From Paraburkholderia sartisoli (lineage in GTDB: Bacteria; Pseudomonadota; Gammaproteobacteria; Burkholderiales; Burkholderiaceae): a stretch of 64,000 nucleotides of DNA. The notes beneath the pieces are model-generated. The model worked only from the letters and a program-made list of their open reading frames with translations, had not been told where the DNA came from and did not search any database. The stretch spans positions 1-64,000 of the forward strand of contig NZ_FNRQ01000006.1 of NCBI RefSeq assembly GCF_900107685.1, written 5' to 3'. How positions within the stretch are numbered: the stretch's first letter is position 1; every line of letters starts with the position of its first letter. Made by a program: the position numbers and the translations under genes. Positions 63,926-64,000 of the stretch are shown one piece after another.

Positions 63926-64000
63926 TCAGTTCTGGCCTTCGCCACCCGCGAGCCGCGCCACCATCAGCGAGCCGAGGATGATCGCGCCGTAGATCGCCTG
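63926..64000 (-). CDS. probable sugar ABC transporter permease, C-terminal end
   Basis: 24 residues up to a TGA at 63926-63928: QAIYGAIILGSLMVARLAGG then EGQN. The gene enters from beyond the window. The hydrophobic tail resembles the end of RbsC-type sugar permeases, which would fit an uptake system for the sugar handled by the genes that follow. Too short to be sure. Confidence 0.5.
   Translation of the reverse strand, partial: QAIYGAIILGSLMVARLAGGEGQN

Overview
The window looks like a piece of a Burkholderiaceae genome, most like Paraburkholderia, Caballeronia or Burkholderia and perhaps a secondary chromosome. The support is high GC, long high-GC shadow frames, and recognisable families: a PrpC/PrpD/AcnA set, MocR-type regulators, a YadA-type adhesin with an extended signal peptide, a Tad pilus locus and an L-fucose-type oxidative pathway. 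I see no rRNA, tRNA, CRISPR array, insertion sequence or phage gene.

Layout. (1) 1-5.4 kb, plus strand: the end of prpC, a small secreted protein, prpD and acnA (propionate/2-methylcitrate metabolism), closed by a strong terminator. (2) 5.6-32 kb: a surface-appendage island. On the minus strand, a 3,119-residue trimeric autotransporter is followed by an OmpA-type lipoprotein, a BvgA-like response regulator and a free-standing REC-Hpt protein. Diverging on the plus strand is a 13-gene Tad/Flp pilus operon (18.3-30.1 kb). It ends against a second minus-strand module: a lipoprotein homologous to the N-terminal half of the first, a second BvgA-like regulator and a bare Hpt protein. No histidine kinase is present. 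(3) 32.3-38.5 kb: a polyamine/opine-type ABC importer divergent from a MocR regulator. (4) 38.5-44.8 kb: an AsmA/DUF748 envelope protein, a DUF1254 lipoprotein and a PaiB-like flavoprotein. (5) 45-47.5 kb: a copper-exporting ATPase with a CueR-type promoter. (6) 47.7-58.4 kb: two chemoreceptors, each with a sigma-28-like promoter, mixed with a flavin reductase-like protein, a hydroxyacyl-CoA dehydrogenase, small secreted and small cytoplasmic proteins, an Ala-rich membrane protein, an MgtC-like protein, an AGE-family epimerase and a thioesterase. (7) 58.5-64 kb, minus strand: a sugar operon (ABC permease end, split UxaA-type dehydratase, aldo/keto reductase, lactonase, SDR, FAH hydrolase) that fits non-phosphorylative L-fucose degradation.

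The part that most deserves follow-up is region 2. Both flanks carry a BvgA-like regulator, an Hpt partner and a paralogous lipoprotein. Four inverted-heptad boxes, with the symmetry expected of BvgA-type sites, lie upstream of the adhesin, flp, the solo lipoprotein and the first regulator. At flp and the solo lipoprotein the box centre is exactly 30.5 bp from the first base of a -10-like hexamer; at the adhesin it is 28.5 bp. This suggests one phosphorelay, with its kinase encoded elsewhere, that co-controls a giant adhesin, a Tad pilus and two related lipoproteins.
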